A stretch of 64,000 nucleotides of DNA from an uncultured Eubacteriales bacterium (GTDB taxonomy: Bacteria > Bacillota > Clostridia > Oscillospirales > CAG-382), in the NCBI GenBank assembly GCA_900548115.1, contig URJL01000003.1, forward strand, positions 1 through 64,000, in the 5' to 3' direction. The notes beneath the pieces were generated by a model that was given only the letters and a program-made list of their open reading frames with translations, did not search any database and was not told the origin of the DNA. Below are positions 17,028-25,119 of this stretch, piece after piece (position 1 is the first letter of the stretch; the number at the start of each line of letters is the position of its first letter). The position numbers and the translations under genes were made by a program.

Positions 17028-18416
17028 GTGAGCAGTCTTTCGAAACGCATTCTTTTATACCTCGGTCTTGCCGCCGTGTCGGCAGGGCTGATTCTTTGCG
17101 CCGCAAAGACTGTAAACGATACGAAAATTCACCCCGACATATCCGAAAAAAACGAGATTGACGGAAAAAATCAAAGCGGCGCGGACGACAGCGAAACGCC
17201 CGATGACACGAAAGAAAATGAAAATGTTCCCGAAAGGACGCGCACGGCAAAGGAATATCTCGCAAAAGCTCCGTTTTCTCCCGTTTCGGAGGAATACGTT
17301 CTCTCCGACGGCGTGTATGACGACACCTACCGTCTTTCGCTCGTGACGCCGACCGACAAGACTTTTTTTGACAAAGCAAAATATGCCGTGACCTACGAAA
17401 ACGAGGACGGCACGACTTCGACTTCTTATTATTTTACCATGTGGCCGCGCATGGGCTTTATCATTGCTGCCGACGAAAACGGGCGCGCGGCGCTCAACGC
17501 GAAGGGCGAAACCATCGTCTTCCCCGAGAACTACAGCATGGTCTTTCTCGGCATACGCGATGCCCAAAACCGCCCGATCTTCAAAGAGTGGCGGTCCGAT
17601 ACGCTTTTTGCCGTGGCGCAGGACGGAAGTATTACCGAGACGACCTACGATGAGCGGCTTGATTTTCGCGGTGTGAATTTCGATTATCCGTCGTATTACG
17701 GCGTGAGCGACGACGCGGAGTGCGAGGTCGTCTCGACCCGTTCGGGCTTCGGCTATCGGGTTCACGAGGGAAAAAGCGTCCCCGCCGCTTATGAAAAGGC
17801 GTTCGCCTTTTCCGAGGGGTACGGCTGTGCCTACGACGCGCAGAACCGCCTTTACTTCTATAACGCCGACGGTCGGCTTCGCGTCGGCGGACTTGCGTCG
17901 ATTCTGTACGGCGCGGGCGAAGAAACGGGAGAGCGTGCGCTCGGGTATTACTATTTCGACGAGGGACTGACGCGCGCGGTCCGCCGCCGTTATGTGCGGG
18001 GCGAGCTTCAGTCGGAATACGAGACCTTCGTCAACCGCAAAGGCGAGGAATTTCACGTTCCCGCGGATTATACCGTTTATTCCTACAGCTGCGGGCGCAT
18101 TTTGCTGGAAAAGAACGGACTCGCGGGATACATGACCTCACGCGGGAAGTTCATTTGCGAGCCGACCTTTACTTATGCCCGCCCGTTTTTTGAGGGACTT
18201 GCCGTTGTGGGCGAAGAGGGCGGCAAAAAGGGCATGATCGACCGCGACGGAAATTACGTTATCGAGCCGCTTTTCGATGAGATAACCGATTGTTCGGGCG
18301 GCGTTATCTGCCTTTACGACAAAAGCTGCGGCTGGCAGATTATCAATAAGACCCATGCCGTGCCGACGGAGGAAGAAAACGCCGTAGTGTCGGATACCGC
18401 GGCGGAAACAGAATAA
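17028..18416 (+). CDS. Membrane-anchored WG-repeat protein
   Basis: A 462-residue protein with a hydrophobic N-terminal segment (about residues 8-25). A charged, low-complexity linker (about 30-75) follows, then a beta-rich body with WG-type repeats: MWPRMGFIIAADENGRAAL, KNGLAGYMTSRGKFICEP, KKGMIDRDGNYVIEP, and CGWQIINKT at the end. A cysteine at 24 sits at the membrane segment, but the lipobox is poor, so membrane anchor or lipoprotein is open. WG repeats occur in secreted or surface proteins; the function is unknown. The start is GTG with GAGGTG nearby. It precedes an ECF sigma factor by 85 bases and may be a sensor or envelope target in that circuit. Confidence 0.8.
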   Translation: MSSLSKRILLYLGLAAVSAGLILCAAKTVNDTKIHPDISEKNEIDGKNQSGADDSETPDDTKENENVPERTRTAKEYLAKAPFSPVSEEYVLSDGVYDDTYRLSLVTPTDKTFFDKAKYAVTYENEDGTTSTSYYFTMWPRMGFIIAADENGRAALNAKGETIVFPENYSMVFLGIRDAQNRPIFKEWRSDTLFAVAQDGSITETTYDERLDFRGVNFDYPSYYGVSDDAECEVVSTRSGFGYRVHEGKSVPAAYEKAFAFSEGYGCAYDAQNRLYFYNADGRLRVGGLASILYGAGEETGERALGYYYFDEGLTRAVRRRYVRGELQSEYETFVNRKGEEFHVPADYTVYSYSCGRILLEKNGLAGYMTSRGKFICEPTFTYARPFFEGLAVVGEEGGKKGMIDRDGNYVIEPLFDEITDCSGGVICLYDKSCGWQIINKTHAVPTEEENAVVSDTAAETE

Positions 18417-18501
18417 AACGAAATAATCAAAAAAACGATTCCCGAGAGAAACAGAAAAACGGAAACAGACAGATTAAAAAAAGCGAGAGGGGGAAAACGA
18501 C

Positions 18502-19125
18502 GTGGCATTTTTCGTCCGTAAAAAGCTTTCGACCGATGAGGCGAAGCTGAGCGGCGACGCCCTTTTGGTGGATCGGGCGAAGAACGGGGATTCCGAAGCG
18601 TACGGCGCTTTGGTGGAAAAATACAGCTCTTTTGTTTACCGCACGATCTTTTACGACATAAAAAAACATGAGGATGCCGAGGATATTGCGCAGGAGGTAT
18701 TCATCAAAGCCTACGGCGCGTTGAATGTCTTTCGATACGACAGTGAGTTTTCGACATGGCTCTATCGCATCTGCAAAAATGCCGTATACGATTATGTGCG
18801 GAAAACAAACCGAAACAAAACCGTTTCGCTTTCGGATATGACTTATGACGAAGAAGACGAAAAGGAAGCCGAAATTCCCGACCGTTCGGGAAAATATGAG
18901 CCCGAAAAACAATTCATCACCAACGAGACGACGCGCCTTGTGCGCAAGGCGATTTACGAGCTTTCCGAAGAGCATCGCGAGGTAATCATCCTGCGCGAGC
19001 TGGAGGGTTACAGCTATGCGGAGATTGCCGAGCTTCTGTCTTTGGAGGAGGGAACAGTGAAATCCCGCCTTTCGCGCGCCCGAATCGCGCTGAAAAAGAA
19101 GCTGGAAGGTCAGGATCTTTTATAA
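18502..19125 (+). CDS. ECF RNA polymerase sigma factor
   Basis: A 207-residue sigma-70 factor of the extracytoplasmic function type. Region 2 covers about residues 25-95 (YRTIFYDIKKHEDAEDIAQEVFIKAY, then the -10 helix FSTWLYRICKNAVYDYVR). Region 4 covers about 145-200 (LSEEHREVIILRELEGYSYAEIAELL, GTVKSRLSRAR). A charged linker rich in Asp/Glu separates them. It starts with GTG preceded by GAGAGGGGG. The next gene is a membrane anti-sigma factor, the normal pairing. A candidate ECF promoter lies between the two genes. Confidence 0.95.
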   Translation: MAFFVRKKLSTDEAKLSGDALLVDRAKNGDSEAYGALVEKYSSFVYRTIFYDIKKHEDAEDIAQEVFIKAYGALNVFRYDSEFSTWLYRICKNAVYDYVRKTNRNKTVSLSDMTYDEEDEKEAEIPDRSGKYEPEKQFITNETTRLVRKAIYELSEEHREVIILRELEGYSYAEIAELLSLEEGTVKSRLSRARIALKKKLEGQDLL

Positions 19126-19159
19126 GGTGAGAAACGTTAACCGAAATCTTCGAAAAAAT

Positions 19160-19186
19160 GGGAACAAAATGAAAAAAACAACGTCT
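19160..19186 (+). promoter_or_regulatory. Candidate ECF-type promoter before the anti-sigma gene
   Basis: GGGAAC (19160-19165), a 16-base A-rich spacer, then CGTCT (19182-19186). GGAAC with CGTC at this spacing is the usual ECF pattern, and no SigA -35 fits here. It would let the sigma factor raise expression of its own inhibitor. It lies about 65 bases before the anti-sigma ATG. Confidence 0.6.
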
Positions 19187-19250
19187 ATACAGTATGTAAC
19201 GAAGGATATGTGCGGAAAGACCCGCACGATATCAGAAAGGAGAATGCGAC

Positions 19251-20426
19251 ATGAACAGTAAACTTTCCTGTCGGGACGCAAAAAAGCGGCTGATTATGCT
19301 GGATTATGACGAACCTGTCCCGCAGGATTTGCAGGAGCATTTTGACACCTGTCCCTCTTGCCGAAAAGAGTATACCGATCAAAAGGAAATGCACGATCTT
19401 TTGCGTGCCTACGCAAGAGAGTGTCGGGCTTCCGCCCCAAAAGAGCTGTCCGACTCGGTCATGAAACGCATTCGCAACGAAAAGGTCGAAATCAAAAAGG
19501 ATAATACGGCAAAGCGTCTGCGTCTGCCTATCGGTACGATTGCCGCCGCGGCAGCCGTGCTGGCGGTTTATGTCGGAATTTATCAAAGCAAGCTTCCGAT
19601 CTCTCTTTTTTCGGATGAGAAGGCGGACAGCGCACAAAGTGAAGACGTAAACGAAACGCAGTTGTTTTATATGAAGTCTGCCGGAGGCGACGCCTTGTTC
19701 GAGTCGGACGTTACCGATGATTCGGAAAATCTGCACGATGCGCAGGATAATACCGCCGATTCCGCATCCGAAAACGAAGACGCGGATTATCGTATCGCCG
19801 ACGCCGACGGTCTTGCCGACGATGCTTGCGGAGAAATTTCGCTTCCCCCCATGCAGAGCATAATGAAAGGGCCGAATACCCCCGACGATGCGGGTTCGCT
19901 TCTTTCGGGCGATGAAACGACGCAAATCAATTCTGCCGAATCGGGTGAGAGTGAAGACGAGAAGGAGAGCAAGAGCACGACGTATTTCGCTCCCATCGTT
20001 CCGAGTACCGAAAGCACTGCGGACGGTGCGGATGATCGTTCGCTTGACGGTGCTGAGTATTCCGATGATACCGTTGCGGCGAAAGCAAACGGGTTCACGA
20101 ACGACATGTGCAGCTTACCCAAAGCGGAAAACGGAACCGGAGACGAAAACAAACGCGGAGGCGGCGGAGGGTCTTCGGGCGAAGGCGCGAGCGCGGGATC
20201 AAACAGCGGTGCAAGCGCAAGCGCAAACGCGATCGACTTTGAAACGCTTGCCGAGCGCCAGTTCGAAAAGCTTTCGGAGCAGTATCCCGACCGCATTTCC
20301 CGCGAACTTTTCGATTCGATCGGCGCGGAGAAATATCTTGCGTTCCTCTCCTCGCTCGAGGATTTCGACGCCGACTACAATGCCGAACGGTTCGCGGCTT
20401 TTGCGGCGGAGCAGAGTGCGGGCTGA
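19251..20426 (+). CDS. Membrane anti-sigma factor with zinc-finger N-terminus
   Basis: A 391-residue protein. The cytoplasmic N-terminus has the anti-sigma zinc motif His30-x3-Cys34-x2-Cys37 (HFDTCPSC). One membrane helix spans about residues 92-111 (alanine/valine-rich). The outer domain of about 280 residues is dominated by Asp, Glu, Ser and Ala with a Gly/Ser-rich stretch (GGGGSSGEGASAGSNSG), then a short helical C-terminus. It should hold the upstream ECF sigma factor at the membrane until a signal triggers release. The long disordered outer part is larger than in many anti-sigma factors and could be the sensing or proteolysis region. ATG 19251 follows AAAGGAGAATGC. Confidence 0.88.
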   Translation: MNSKLSCRDAKKRLIMLDYDEPVPQDLQEHFDTCPSCRKEYTDQKEMHDLLRAYARECRASAPKELSDSVMKRIRNEKVEIKKDNTAKRLRLPIGTIAAAAAVLAVYVGIYQSKLPISLFSDEKADSAQSEDVNETQLFYMKSAGGDALFESDVTDDSENLHDAQDNTADSASENEDADYRIADADGLADDACGEISLPPMQSIMKGPNTPDDAGSLLSGDETTQINSAESGESEDEKESKSTTYFAPIVPSTESTADGADDRSLDGAEYSDDTVAAKANGFTNDMCSLPKAENGTGDENKRGGGGGSSGEGASAGSNSGASASANAIDFETLAERQFEKLSEQYPDRISRELFDSIGAEKYLAFLSSLEDFDADYNAERFAAFAAEQSAG

Positions 20427-20489
20427 GTTTCCGAAAGGCGGAAAAACAAATATAAAAAAAGACAAAGAGTCAAAATTTTCTTGCTTGCC

Positions 20490-20525
20490 AATAAGCCCGG
20501 TGTGACCACCGGGCTTATTTCTGTT
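20490..20525 (+). terminator. Intrinsic terminator after the anti-sigma gene
   Basis: A 13-bp stem (20490-20502 / 20507-20519) around TGAC ends in TTATTTCTGTT. Confidence 0.85.
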
Positions 20526-20571
20526 ATGGGTGCTTTTTATGAGCGTTTTTTGCCGACGGGGAAAAGAAGAT

Positions 20572-21402
20572 TCAGGACATCCGCGCGCTGAGAGGTGACA
20601 CTCCGAAATAGGCGCGGTACGCGCGGTAAAAGGACGCGTAATCCTCGTATCCGACTTTTTGCGCGACCGAGGTTGCTTTTTCGCCGAGACGCAGCATTTC
20701 CTCCGCCGCCAGCATGCGGCGCGTGCGGATATAGCGCATGGGGCTCATGCCCAGCGCGTCCTTTAAAAGGCTGTGCAGATAGGCGGGGGAAAGATAAAAG
20801 CGGCGGCAGAGAAGCTCGATCGAAAGCGGCTCAAACAGGTGCTCGTCGATATACCCGATAATTTCCTCCGCCGCTTGGGTGTGTCCGTCAAATGCGACGC
20901 ATTCGCGGTTTTCCTCGCACAGCGACAAAAGATAGATAAGCTCGGTCAAAAGAGCGGGATAAAGCGCGTCGCGCTCGCCCTTCGGAAAGGCGGTGCGGGC
21001 GTTTCGAAGCAGAGAAAAGACGTGAACAAGCGCCGTGTTTTCGGCACCGATGATTTTGGGCGACGAAAAGACCTTTTTCAAAAGAGCCGTCGGCGCGCCG
21101 CAGGTGTCGAAATTCAAAACCATGCGCTCATACGGGACGGAGGAAAGAATTTCCATTCGGTGACTGTACAGAGGAGGGATCAGAACCGTTTCGCCCGACT
21201 GCATCGCATGGCGCAGATTGCCCACGACGCAATGCACATCGCCGCGCAAAAAGTATAAAATTTCATATTTTCGATGAGTATGACTGCGAAATTCGTGAAT
21301 TTTCGGCGCGTCGCTTTTCGAATCGGCAAAGCGAAAATCGCCGACCGTGACGATATGATCCGTAGAATCTCCCTCCCCATTTCCCGAAATGTTTTTCTTC
21401 AT
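20572..21402 (-). CDS. AraC family transcriptional regulator
   Basis: Up to 276 residues: an N-terminal cupin sensor (HTHRKYEILYFLRGD near 45; YSHRMEIL) and a C-terminal double helix-turn-helix (IGYIDEHLFEPLSIELLCRRF to VGYEDYASFYRAYRAYFGVSP). It probably reads a sugar and controls the divergent amino-sugar operon. The start is uncertain. The only in-frame ATG (21402) overlaps the -10 box of the best promoter and has no ribosome site. Thirteen codons later, ACG at 21363 has GGGGAGGG seven bases before it, an unusual start codon with ideal spacing. Either a non-ATG start or a different promoter is used. The given end is the ATG and should be read as an outer limit. Confidence 0.88.
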   Translation of the reverse strand: MKKNISGNGEGDSTDHIVTVGDFRFADSKSDAPKIHEFRSHTHRKYEILYFLRGDVHCVVGNLRHAMQSGETVLIPPLYSHRMEILSSVPYERMVLNFDTCGAPTALLKKVFSSPKIIGAENTALVHVFSLLRNARTAFPKGERDALYPALLTELIYLLSLCEENRECVAFDGHTQAAEEIIGYIDEHLFEPLSIELLCRRFYLSPAYLHSLLKDALGMSPMRYIRTRRMLAAEEMLRLGEKATSVAQKVGYEDYASFYRAYRAYFGVSPLSARMS

Positions 21403-21429
21403 TGTAGCATTTTTGCAGAGAAAATGCAA
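21401..21429 (-). promoter_or_regulatory. SigA-type promoter of the AraC regulator
   Basis: On the minus strand TTGCAT (21424-21429), 17-base spacer, TACAAT (21401-21406). The last bases of the -10 box are the first bases of the ATG at 21402, so a transcript from here could not use that ATG. Confidence 0.65.
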
Positions 21430-21457
21430 TATAAATCGAGAATTTTGCCAATTCCCA

Positions 21458-21485
21458 TTGTGTTTTATTCTGTTACAATGATAAT
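21458..21485 (+). promoter_or_regulatory. Possible promoter of the amino-sugar operon
   Basis: TTGTGT (21458-21463), 16-base spacer, GATAAT (21480-21485). It is a weak match, as expected for an activator-dependent promoter beside a divergent AraC gene. Confidence 0.45.
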
Positions 21486-21529
21486 ACAAAGAGAAAAATG
21501 AAAACGAAAAGAAAAAGGAGCGTTGCTTT

Positions 21530-22636
21530 ATGGAAAAACTACGGGTTGCGATCATCGGGCAGGGACGGAGCGGACGGGATATCCACGGGCGTTTCTTCCG
21601 TTCGCCCGCGTGTGAAAAATTCCGCGTTGCGGCTGTGGTCGACGAGATAGAAGAGCGCCGCGCGCGGGCGCGGGACGAATATGGGTGCGCTTGCGAGACA
21701 TTTGCTGACTATCGCGAACTTTTTCCGCTTCGCGAAAAGATCGATCTTATTGTAAACGCCTCGTTTTCCGATCAGCATTGCGCTATTGCACGGGAGCTTT
21801 TGGCGCACGGTTTTTCCGTGCTGTGCGAAAAGCCGTTTGCGGCGACCGACGCGGAATGCGGTGAGCTGATCGCCCTTTCGGAAAAGTACGGCGGAAAGCT
21901 TTTTGTCTTTCATCAGACGCTTTTCACGCCCGCTTTTGAAAAAGTGAAGGAAACCGCCGAGAGCGGAATCTTGGGGAAGCTTTCGCAAATTTCGCTCCGC
22001 TACTCGGGGCTTTTCCGCCGTTGGGATTGGCAGACTCTGCAAATGAGGGTCGGCGGAAGCCTTTACAATTCGGGTCCACACCCGATCGGGCAGGCGCTGT
22101 CTCTTCTCGATTGGGACGAAAATGTCCGTGTTTCGTTTGCGCGGCTCGGGCTTTTCAACACAAGCGGTGACGCGGAGGATTATGCCAAGGTGATTCTCGA
22201 AGCGCCGAATAAGCCCCTTGTCGATATCGAGATCGCCTCGACCGACGCAAAACTAAAAAATCTTTTTGCCGACTGGACCTATAAGCTTGAGGGAAGCATG
22301 GGCACAATGCTTTCAAACGACGCCGAATACACCCTTCTTTTCCGCAAAGCGCCCCTTTCGCCGCGCCCCGTTCGGTTTGAGCCGCTGTCCGACGCAAACG
22401 GTTTGCCCGCTTATTGCACCGAAACGGTGGAGGAACACATCGAAAACGGAACGTTTTCGGGTACGGCGTTTGACCGAGCGGTCGAAAAGTTTTATGACGG
22501 CGTGTACGATTCGCTCGTAAACGGCCTTCCGCACCCCGTAACGCCCGAGATGGCAAGAAAGGTCATTGCGATCATTGCTGAATGTCACAAAAGATGTCCG
22601 CTTGCGGTGCGGTACGAAAAAGAGGAGACAAGATGA
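21530..22636 (+). CDS. Gfo/Idh/MocA family oxidoreductase
   Basis: A 368-residue NAD(P)-dependent dehydrogenase with an intact Rossmann motif IGQGRSG (residues 9-15), the EKP triad at 100-102 (LCEKPFA) and a C-terminal domain containing RVGGSLYNSGPHPIGQAL. It probably oxidises a hydroxyl of a sugar or sugar derivative. It is the first gene of a five-gene operon in which each gene overlaps the next, ending in nagB and nagA, so the substrate is likely an amino sugar or amino-sugar conjugate. ATG 21530 has AAAAGGAGC upstream. The exact substrate is unknown. Confidence 0.87.
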   Translation: MEKLRVAIIGQGRSGRDIHGRFFRSPACEKFRVAAVVDEIEERRARARDEYGCACETFADYRELFPLREKIDLIVNASFSDQHCAIARELLAHGFSVLCEKPFAATDAECGELIALSEKYGGKLFVFHQTLFTPAFEKVKETAESGILGKLSQISLRYSGLFRRWDWQTLQMRVGGSLYNSGPHPIGQALSLLDWDENVRVSFARLGLFNTSGDAEDYAKVILEAPNKPLVDIEIASTDAKLKNLFADWTYKLEGSMGTMLSNDAEYTLLFRKAPLSPRPVRFEPLSDANGLPAYCTETVEEHIENGTFSGTAFDRAVEKFYDGVYDSLVNGLPHPVTPEMARKVIAIIAECHKRCPLAVRYEKEETR

Positions 22637-23484
22637 AAAAAATCGTAATTTTGGGCTGTGAAAACAGCCACGCGGACGGGTTTTTGAACGTGATCCGAGA
22701 AGAAGAGCCGCCGCTCGAGGTTCTCGGCGTATACAGCGACGAAAGCGACGCCGCAAAGCGTGTGTCGGAAAAATTCGGTGTTCCGATCCTTCCACACTTT
22801 GACGACGCGGTCGGAAAGGCCGACGGCGTTATGATCACGGCGCGGCACGGCGGCCGCCATTTTCCGCTTGCCGCACCCTATCTTCCGTCGGGCGTTCCGC
22901 TGTTTATCGACAAGCCCTTTTCTTGCTCGCTCGCGGATGGGAGAGCGTTTTGCGAAGAATTGAAAAAATACAAAAACCCCGTTTGCGGCGGCTCGGTCAT
23001 GCCGAAAATTCCCGATGTGCGCACGCTGCGCGATACGGTTGCCAGCTCGGGAATCGGGGAGATCGTCGGCGGGTCGCTTATCTTTCCGACCTTTACCGAC
23101 AGCCCTTACGGCGGGTATAAATTCTACGTTGCCCATATGCTCGAAACGGCAATGTTTCTGTTCGGAAAGGATATCCGCGGGGTATCCGCCTCGATCATGG
23201 AAAAAAATATGTACTGTGAGCTGATCTACGACTCTTTCCGCGTGCAATCGACCATGAGCGATCTTCGGTATTATTTTTCCGCCTGTGTTATCGGAAAACA
23301 CGGGACGGTCGAAAAGAAACCGGTTTTGCCGTCGGATATGGGAAAATATGAGCTTGCGGAGTTTTCGGCGCTGCTGAGCGGAAAAGCGCCGAAGCAAACG
23401 CCCGACGAGCTTCTTTTCCCCGTGCGTTTGATCGACGCGATCGACCGTGCGCTCGAAAGCGGGAAGAGCGAGGCGGTTTTATGA
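22633..23484 (+). CDS. Gfo/Idh/MocA-like oxidoreductase, short form
   Basis: A 283-residue relative of Gfo/Idh/MocA, shorter than the usual 330-390. The N-terminus reads VILGCENSHADG, so the glycine-rich loop is replaced by a GxxxxH pattern, and the catalytic triad is DKP (93-95) rather than EKP. The C-terminal domain is reduced. It may still act with NAD, or it may be a non-catalytic partner of the preceding oxidoreductase. Its ATG overlaps the previous stop (ATGA) and follows AGAGGAGAC. It is the second gene of the amino-sugar operon. Confidence 0.78.
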   Translation: MKKIVILGCENSHADGFLNVIREEEPPLEVLGVYSDESDAAKRVSEKFGVPILPHFDDAVGKADGVMITARHGGRHFPLAAPYLPSGVPLFIDKPFSCSLADGRAFCEELKKYKNPVCGGSVMPKIPDVRTLRDTVASSGIGEIVGGSLIFPTFTDSPYGGYKFYVAHMLETAMFLFGKDIRGVSASIMEKNMYCELIYDSFRVQSTMSDLRYYFSACVIGKHGTVEKKPVLPSDMGKYELAEFSALLSGKAPKQTPDELLFPVRLIDAIDRALESGKSEAVL

Positions 23485-24365
23485 AAAAGTTTTTGTTCAG
23501 CGGTTTTTCGGACGAGATCTGCACAGATTTTGAGGGGCAGATGCGCGCTTTTTCCGATTCCGAGCTGTCCTTTTCCTTTGCCGAGCTTCGGTTTGTCGAC
23601 GGAAAAAACATTGCCGAGCTTCGAAACGATGAACTTTGTGCGGTGAAAAAAACCATGGAAAAATACGGAATCCGCGCGTCTGCGCTCGCTTCGCCCATCG
23701 GAAAGGTGCAGCTTTCGGACGATCTTTCGGAGCATTTCGAAAAAGCAAAGCGTGTTTTTTCTTCGGCAAGGGCGCTTGGCGCGGCTTTTGTTCGCATTTT
23801 TTCCTTTTATCCCGCGGACGGCGAGTGCTTTTGCGGCGGCGATGAGGAAAAAGTCCTTTCGGCGCTTTCGCACCTTTTGACCTTGGCGCGGGAGGAAAAA
23901 ATAACCCTTTGCCTTGAAAACGAACACGGCGTATACGGCGAAAGCCCCGAGCGGGTCTTGCGGCTGCTTACCCGCTTCGGCGGGGAGCTGAAAAGCGTTT
24001 TCGATATGGGGAATTTTGTGCTCGACGGCTATGACCCGCTTGCGGCTTATGATAAGCTCGCGCCGTATATCGCCTATTTTCACGTGAAAGACGCGCGGCG
24101 CGACAAAACGATCGTGCCGCCGGGTGAGGGGGACGCGGAAGTCCGAGAGATATTGCGCGCCCATTCCGAAAAGAACGAAACGGTTCTTGTTTCGCTCGAA
24201 CCGCATCTTGCGGATTTTGCGGGACTTTCGGCGCTCACAAAAGAAACATTGCACCGTGAAACGGTCGACCCGAAAACGGCGTTTTTCGATGCGGCAAAAA
24301 AGCTGTGCGCCATAACAAGAGCTTTGTCGGAGGAAGAAAAAGAAAAAGAAAATGAAAAAATATAA
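23481..24365 (+). CDS. Sugar phosphate isomerase/epimerase family protein (TIM barrel)
   Basis: A 294-residue xylose-isomerase-like TIM barrel. Candidate metal ligands lie in LCLENEHGVYG (Glu near 151), FDMGNFV (Asp near 175) and FHVKDAR (His near 200). It overlaps both neighbours (ATGA at the start, 14 bases at the end). In other bacteria, proteins of this fold paired with Gfo/Idh/MocA enzymes carry out 3-keto-sugar epimerisation or elimination, including deglycosylation of C- and O-glycosides; that role here is inferred only from the operon. The last ten residues are a charged tail (EEEKEKENEKI) created by the overlap with nagB. Confidence 0.8.
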   Translation: MKKFLFSGFSDEICTDFEGQMRAFSDSELSFSFAELRFVDGKNIAELRNDELCAVKKTMEKYGIRASALASPIGKVQLSDDLSEHFEKAKRVFSSARALGAAFVRIFSFYPADGECFCGGDEEKVLSALSHLLTLAREEKITLCLENEHGVYGESPERVLRLLTRFGGELKSVFDMGNFVLDGYDPLAAYDKLAPYIAYFHVKDARRDKTIVPPGEGDAEVREILRAHSEKNETVLVSLEPHLADFAGLSALTKETLHRETVDPKTAFFDAAKKLCAITRALSEEEKEKENEKI

Positions 24366-25119
24366 AGTCGATTTATTGACGGTCAAGGTCGCGCCCACGC
24401 GCGGGGAAATGGGTGCGGAGGCGGCGCGGGATACGGCGCGGGCGCTCCGCTTTCTTCTCGAAAAAAAGGAGCGGGTCAACGTGATCTTTGCCGCCGCCCC
24501 CTCACAAAATGAGACGCTTTCGGCGCTTTGCCGCGAGGAGGGAATCGATTGGCGGCGCGTTTTTGCTTTTCATATGGACGAATATGTCGGGCTTCCGAAG
24601 GATTCGCCCGCGCGCTTCTCGGTGTACCTTGACGAGCATATCTTTTCGCGCGTCCCGTTCGGCGCAATTTATAAAATTCTGCCCGACGCGAAAGCGCCCG
24701 GGGAGACCGCGCGCTGTTATGAAGAGCTTTTGCGGCAAAATCCGCCCGATATTACGGTGCTGGGCATCGGGGAAAACGGACACATTGCCTTTAACGACCC
24801 GCCCGTCGCCGATTTTTGCGACCCGCGTCTTTGCAAGATCGTGAGCCTTGACGAGATCTGCCGCAATCAGCAGGTACACGACGGCTGTTTTAAAAAGCTC
24901 GACGACGTTCCGAAACAGGCGCTCACCCTCACGGTTCCCGCTCTTTTGAAGGCGCAGTATCTCTTTTGCAGTGTGCCGGGAAAGACCAAGCGCGCCGCGG
25001 TGCGCGAGCTTTTGACGACCGAGCGCATCGACGCGCACTGCCCCGCCACGGCAATGCGTACGCACGGCGGAGCGGTCCTTTACTGTGACGCAGAAAGCTT
25101 CGGGGAGCTTGCGCTATGA
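24352..25119 (+). CDS. nagB: Glucosamine-6-phosphate deaminase
   Basis: A 255-residue NagB-family protein. It converts glucosamine-6-phosphate to fructose-6-phosphate and ammonia. Asp76 in AFHMDEYVGL and His144 in GIGENGHIAFNDP are the family's catalytic residues. The phosphate-binding loop near residues 48-53 reads AAPSQNE rather than the usual GGSTP-like sequence, so some substrate drift is possible. It starts inside the end of the isomerase gene and overlaps nagA by ATGA, so the pathway enzymes should be made together. Confidence 0.9.
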   Translation: MKKYKVDLLTVKVAPTRGEMGAEAARDTARALRFLLEKKERVNVIFAAAPSQNETLSALCREEGIDWRRVFAFHMDEYVGLPKDSPARFSVYLDEHIFSRVPFGAIYKILPDAKAPGETARCYEELLRQNPPDITVLGIGENGHIAFNDPPVADFCDPRLCKIVSLDEICRNQQVHDGCFKKLDDVPKQALTLTVPALLKAQYLFCSVPGKTKRAAVRELLTTERIDAHCPATAMRTHGGAVLYCDAESFGELAL

